Shown: positions 25,516 through 28,852 of the stretch, piece after piece
Numbering within the stretch: position 1 is the first letter of the stretch
How the letters are laid out: each line of letters opens with the position of its first letter
Source of the DNA: Anaerolineaceae bacterium UBA6073
Lineage (GTDB): Bacteria; Chloroflexota; Anaerolineae; Anaerolineales; Anaerolineaceae
DNA: 28,852 bases
Direction of reading: 5' to 3'
NCBI GenBank assembly: GCA_002436085.1
Contig: DIXT01000003.1
Location: 30,465 to 59,316, forward strand
Program-made: the position numbers and the translations under genes
Notes under the pieces: model-generated
The model's input: the letters and a program-made list of their open reading frames with translations, nothing else
The model's database searches: none
What the model was told of the DNA's origin: nothing

Positions 25516-26883
25516 TTAATCCGGTACCGCGCCGTAGTATTGGTCCCGGAACATCGCCAGCCGTTTCTGGAAAATCAATTCAATGCCGGGGTCGGTGGGG
25601 CCGTTGCGGTGCTTGGCAACCTCTAACCTGGCAATAGTATGCAGGGGACTGCTTTCCTCCGAATTGGGTTGGTTGATGAACATGACGATATCCGCGTCCT
25701 GCTCCAGGCTGCCAGATTCACGCAGGTCGGATAGGATCGGCCGCCTGTCCGGGCGGGACTCTACCGAGCGCGAAAGCTGCGCCGCCGCGACGACCGGCAC
25801 CTTTAGTTCGCGCGCCAGTACTTTAAGGTAGCGCGAAATGTACGAGACTTCCTGAACGCGGTTGTCGGTTTTCACTTCGGCGGACATCAGCTGCAGGTAA
25901 TCGACAATGACCAGGTCCAGTCCGTATTCCATCTGCAGGCGGCGGCATTTTGTGCGCATCTGCAGCGGCGTGATAGCGGGTGTATCGTCTATGTAAATAT
26001 TTGCGTCGGAAAGCATATCGAGGGCATTGACCGAGCGGTTCATTTCCTCCGCCGACAGCCTGGCGGAGCGTAATTTCTGCGAGTCAATATCCGTTGCCTG
26101 CGCCAGCAAACGCTGAAGCAGCTGCTCGGATGACATTTCCAACGAGAATAGGGCCACGTTGCGCTTAAGCTGCAAGCCCACATGCTTCGCGATACCAATC
26201 AAAAAGCCCGTCTTGCCCTGACCAGGGCGGCCGGCAACAATGATAAAATCAGATTTTTGCAGTCCATCCAGCACTTTATCAACGGATTTAAGCCCGGTTT
26301 CCAGACCAGAGACAGCACCGGTCTGCAGGCTCATTTCACTCAGGCGGTCCAAATAATCGCCCGCGATGGTTTTAATCGGGACAAGGTCGTGCTTATAGCG
26401 TTCCTGGCTGACACCGAAAATGGACTGCTCCGCCTGGTCTATCACCGTATCCACGTTGATATCCTTGCGGTAAGCCAGCTTGGCGACTTCGTTGGCGGCT
26501 GTCAGCAGTCTGCGGCGGGTGGCTAATGCGTTGATATTGCGCGCGTATGCCTCGGCGTGCAGAGAGGACGGCGCCTGATTGGTGAGGCTCGCCAGAAACT
26601 CCACCCCACCAATTTCCTCCAGATGCCCATGGGCTTCCAGCTGCTGCTTAACCGTGAGCAGATCAAAAGTAGGATCGCTGGAGTATAGGCTTGTGAACGC
26701 CTGCCAGATCCATTGGTGGCTGCGGTAATAAAAATCGTCCGCCTGCAAAATTGAGGATACATCCAGGAATGTAACTGGCGCGATGAGCACAGCGCCAATC
26801 AACGCTTCTTCCATACTCCGGTCATAAAGCTGGCTGACACCAGAGTCAACGGTACTGCCAGAGTTGTAATCTTGATCGCTCAT
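25516..26883 (-). CDS. dnaB: Replicative DNA helicase DnaB
   Basis: 455 aa from the ATG at 26883, the first start behind GGAG; an upstream TTG would add four residues. N-terminal helical domain (about 20-165: SMEEALIGAVL, DDFYYRSHQWIW) and RecA-like C-terminal domain with Walker A GRPGQGKT (218-225), Walker B LVIVDYLQL (324-332) and the C-terminal RRPILSDLRESGSLEQDAD motif typical of DnaB. It forms a hexamer that unwinds DNA at the replication fork and recruits primase. Second gene of an operon with the bifunctional nuclease upstream (57-bp gap) and a DnaD-domain protein and double AAA+ loader downstream. No intein is present, and the length is normal. Confidence 0.97.
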   Translation of the reverse strand: MSDQDYNSGSTVDSGVSQLYDRSMEEALIGAVLIAPVTFLDVSSILQADDFYYRSHQWIWQAFTSLYSSDPTFDLLTVKQQLEAHGHLEEIGGVEFLASLTNQAPSSLHAEAYARNINALATRRRLLTAANEVAKLAYRKDINVDTVIDQAEQSIFGVSQERYKHDLVPIKTIAGDYLDRLSEMSLQTGAVSGLETGLKSVDKVLDGLQKSDFIIVAGRPGQGKTGFLIGIAKHVGLQLKRNVALFSLEMSSEQLLQRLLAQATDIDSQKLRSARLSAEEMNRSVNALDMLSDANIYIDDTPAITPLQMRTKCRRLQMEYGLDLVIVDYLQLMSAEVKTDNRVQEVSYISRYLKVLARELKVPVVAAAQLSRSVESRPDRRPILSDLRESGSLEQDADIVMFINQPNSEESSPLHTIARLEVAKHRNGPTDPGIELIFQKRLAMFRDQYYGAVPD

Positions 26884-26940
26884 TTGCCACTCCAAATCTC
26901 CGCCTGTCTTGAAGTTGGCAGGGAGGAGGATGATAATTTG

Positions 26941-27504
26941 TCAGGGGACCAGATTAGGATCGTCGTCCGTACTTTCAGGTTTGGACTGATCTGAATCTGT
27001 ATCATCAAGCTTATCGAAGAATTCTTCAAACAGACTGAGGTCGCCAACATTCTCACCCGGCGTTTCTGTGTCTTCCTCCTCCGGATGAATTTCAAGCTCC
27101 GGAACCACAGAGGCCTTATCGAGCACCTCTTCAGCCACGAATACGGGTACGCCTGTGCGAACTACCAGCGCGAGCGCGTCGGATGGACGGCAGTCCACGC
27201 GTTTTTGCGCGCCGCCCTGCTCGATGACCAGATTGGCGTAAAAAGTATCTGACTCCAAGGCGGTAATCTCCACAGAAAGCAGGCGCGCATCCAACACGCC
27301 GAACAGGTTTTTCATCAGGTCGTGAGTCAGCGGGCGGGCGGTTTCGATTTTATGGAGCACGATCGTAATCGCCTCGAACTCATACAAACCAATCCAGATG
27401 GGCAGGTAGCGTTCCTGGTCTTTCTCCTTTAACACCACAATACGATCCTGGTTGATCAGGCTTACGCGTACACTAGAAATCAGGCATTCTCGCATTTTTT
27501 TCAT
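26941..27504 (-). CDS. Bifunctional nuclease-like DUF151 protein with an acidic tail
   Basis: 187 aa. The DUF151 domain spans about 5-135: LPIWIGLYEFEAITI, RPLTHDLMKNLFGVL, DTFYANLVI and DCRPSDALALVVRT are conserved family motifs. Plant and archaeal members have been reported to have DNase/RNase activity, and the bacterial function is unsettled. Past residue 140 comes a very acidic tail (HPEEEDTETPGEN, DDTDSD) that is probably disordered. It is the first gene of the operon leading to dnaB, with a strong promoter at 27550-27578. Two ATGs (27504 and 27495) are close together; the first is used here. Confidence 0.92.
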   Translation of the reverse strand: MKKMRECLISSVRVSLINQDRIVVLKEKDQERYLPIWIGLYEFEAITIVLHKIETARPLTHDLMKNLFGVLDARLLSVEITALESDTFYANLVIEQGGAQKRVDCRPSDALALVVRTGVPVFVAEEVLDKASVVPELEIHPEEEDTETPGENVGDLSLFEEFFDKLDDTDSDQSKPESTDDDPNLVP

Positions 27505-27549
27505 AGCAACCTAACGCCGGTCATAAAACAAAGCAGCACCTTTACGGTG

Positions 27550-27578
27550 ATTTTATCACGCCGGGCGCTTGCTTTCAA
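27550..27578 (-). promoter_or_regulatory. Sigma-70-type promoter of the bfn-dnaB-dnaD-loader operon
   Basis: On the minus strand: TTGAAA (27578-27573), an exact 17-bp spacer and TAAAAT (27555-27550), preceded by TG in extended -10 position. The start near 27543 gives a ~39-nt leader. Confidence 0.75.
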
Positions 27579-27657
27579 TTCTACCAGCCAAATGCATGCT
27601 GAATCTGACCTTTTTATTTAAATCCTTTTTCAGGTTCCACTTGCGCTAACTTTCGGC

Positions 27658-27663
27658 TATAAT
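27658..27663 (+). promoter_or_regulatory. Probable -10 element of the regulator gene
   Basis: GGCTATAAT with TATAAT at 27658-27663 and no strong -35. The start near 27670 would leave a ~150-nt leader before the TTG at 27822, long enough for leader-level control; I see no terminator-like hairpin in it. Confidence 0.4.
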
Positions 27664-27821
27664 ATTTTTACGTTTATTTATCGCTTAGTCGATAACCACC
27701 GGCAAATACAGGCTGCGGGGCATCGTTTTTTTATTATTGGTCTGTAAAAAACTTTGCCCTTCATGTGAAGCGGCGAGTTAGCGCCGATTAACATACGTGA
27801 TTATTATGGAATGAGGAGATA

Positions 27822-28517
27822 TTGCTGGAGAACTCCCAGGTTTCAATACTTTGCATAGAGGGCAATCGCAATAACCATTTTGCTTTTAGCTCTGGCCTGG
27901 AACGCAGAGGGTATCAGGTGCGCACGGTTGGCTGCGGAGCGGAGGGGATCGCTTTACTGCCCGAAATGAGCCCGATGCTTATTGTTATCAACGCGGCCTC
28001 GCTGCGCACAAATGGTATACGCATCACCCGGCGCTTTCGGGCGCTGCTGCCTGAGTGCCCCATTGTGCTGATTGTTAAAGAGGGTGCGGAGGAAATCGAA
28101 GCCTCCCAAGCCAACATCGTGCTTGAGCTTCCATTTACCATTCAGAAACTGGTAAATCGCATCCGGACTTTTCAGACCGTAGAAAACCGCTACGTGCATA
28201 AACTGGGTTCCCTGCTGCTCAACACCCGCTCAAATATGGTCACCTGCAACGGAAAAGAAGCCCATCTCACGCCGCGCCTTACCAAACTTCTGATGTATAT
28301 GATGGAGGAGCCTGATCAAGTGCACTCGCGCGAGGAGCTCTTCCAGAAAGTCTGGGAGACAACTTACACCGAGGATACCCGCACGCTGGACGTCCACATC
28401 AGCTGGCTGCGCCATGCGCTGGAAGAAGACCCCCGCCGACCTGCAATCATTCTGACCGAACGCTCCATCGGGTACAGGCTGCATGTACCGGAGATTAAGC
28501 GGGACACCGAGGACTAA
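27822..28517 (+). CDS. OmpR-type transcription regulator with a degenerate receiver domain
   Basis: 231 aa. Residues 6-115 have the length and hydrophobic pattern of a CheY-like receiver, but the key residues are gone: the acidic pair near 12-13 is Glu13-Gly14, the phospho-acceptor Asp is Asn57 (LIVINAAS), and the conserved Lys before the Pro is Leu103 (LELPF). The C-terminal winged helix (about 125-224) is typical OmpR/PhoB: LTPRLTKLLMYM, HSREELFQKVW, RTLDVHISWLRHAL and ERSIGYRL. It should bind DNA but cannot be switched by normal His-Asp phosphotransfer; no histidine kinase is nearby. The start is the TTG at 27822 behind AGGAG (short spacing). It is divergent from the replication operon, 317 bp away, and could regulate it. 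Confidence 0.9.
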   Translation: MLENSQVSILCIEGNRNNHFAFSSGLERRGYQVRTVGCGAEGIALLPEMSPMLIVINAASLRTNGIRITRRFRALLPECPIVLIVKEGAEEIEASQANIVLELPFTIQKLVNRIRTFQTVENRYVHKLGSLLLNTRSNMVTCNGKEAHLTPRLTKLLMYMMEEPDQVHSREELFQKVWETTYTEDTRTLDVHISWLRHALEEDPRRPAIILTERSIGYRLHVPEIKRDTED

Positions 28518-28539
28518 TTTTTACGTGTAAGGTGAACCG

Positions 28540-28567
28540 CGCGGTCATTGGCCGCGTTTTTTTATTT
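28540..28567 (+). terminator. Rho-independent terminator of the regulator gene
   Basis: CGCGGTC pairs with GGCCGCG (one G-T) over a 3-base loop, followed by a T-rich run (TTTTTTTATTTT). It lies about 22 bp after the stop. Confidence 0.88.
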
Positions 28568-28852
28568 TGTTAAGCCAACTTGCATTCTCTTACCGCAAAC
28601 AAGTTAGTAAGTCATCCGCATAATCTGCCGGGAACAAGTCGCCAACGATCCACACGTTGTCTGTGATTCAATTTTCAACTCTAGTTACCTCGAGAATAAA
28701 TCACCAGCCTATCAGTCTCAAGGCATGAAACGCACAAACCTATTCCGCCTTTGCGGCGCGATAAAGGATTAGGCGGGAGACCTAAAGGTCAGTTGGCGCG
28801 CGCGGTCTGGAGACCGGTGCGATCAGAGAATCACACGTCACCGCGAGGAGCG
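28568..28852. other. Non-coding tail with repeat-like sequence at the window edge
   Basis: No credible gene. It contains short self-complementary stretches (CCGCCTTTGCGGCG, GGTCTGGAGACC). The last 16 bases (28837-28852) resemble the reverse complement of the short repeat around 50-67, so the window may end in an inverted copy of that repeat. The match is short and cut by the window edge. Confidence 0.5.

Overview
The window looks like chromosomal DNA of a Chloroflexota bacterium, most likely Anaerolineae. This is inferred from the housekeeping genes (a long-form formate-tetrahydrofolate ligase, a divergent GT35 glucan phosphorylase, a UPF0316 protein, and a DnaB/DnaD/DnaC-type cluster), the GC-rich coding style and dispersed GTTGGGT/ACCCAAC palindromic repeats. 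No 16S rRNA or marker search was possible, so the placement is tentative. The GC-rich backbone is interrupted by two AT-richer accessory segments at about 6.0-7.6 kb and 10.3-14.6 kb.

Layout. 1-1038 is non-coding and repeat-rich: a palindromic element inside a 222-bp tandem repeat (about 2.7 copies) bracketed by a second short repeat. 1039-5726 (minus) holds a lipoprotein HtrA/DegP-like protease, formate-tetrahydrofolate ligase and a cell-surface lipoprotein. 6153-7561 (plus) is a compact type II restriction-modification pair: a DpnA-like beta-class methyltransferase overlapping a PD-(D/E)XK nuclease. 7712-10054 is a P3A-type proton-pumping ATPase.

10.1-15.35 kb is a mosaic. Its left edge is a broken, apparently hybrid tRNA relic (Gln-like 5' part, Leu-like 3' part) and its right edge an intact tRNA-Leu(UAA) gene in the same orientation. 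An imperfect direct repeat with a 24-bp identical core lies inside both ends. Between them are a predicted di-heme membrane cytochrome b-like protein, two rubredoxins, a frameshifted and truncated LigB/DODA dioxygenase, a truncated IS1380-family transposase, an FMN/4Fe-4S/FAD old-yellow-enzyme-type oxidoreductase with its own promoter, and a cold-shock protein. The segment looks acquired and partly decayed, but no integrase is visible.

15405-18785 (plus) carries a lactate permease and a MurE-type ligase. 18853-21161 (minus) carries a small membrane protein, an internally deleted SDR-type epimerase, a HAD phosphatase and a UPF0316 protein. The glucan phosphorylase (21185-23356) sits just upstream of the UPF0316 gene.

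23485-27504 (minus) is a replication operon transcribed in the order bifunctional nuclease, DnaB helicase, DnaD-domain protein, and a protein with two tandem DnaC-like AAA+ ATPase modules, the likely helicase-loading machinery. It is read from a clear TTGAAA-17-TAAAAT promoter. Divergent to it is an OmpR-type regulator (27822-28517) whose receiver domain has lost the phospho-acceptor Asp and conserved Lys. The last 285 bases are non-coding and end in what may be an inverted copy of the short repeat seen at the left end.

Most notable: the double-ATPase loader in an operon with dnaB and dnaD; the rubredoxin/heme-b/flavoprotein cluster between a hybrid tRNA relic and an intact tRNA; the phosphorylation-dead regulator; the repeat array; and a recurrent GCTATAAT -10 element that at two genes lies so close to the ATG that the transcripts should be leaderless.
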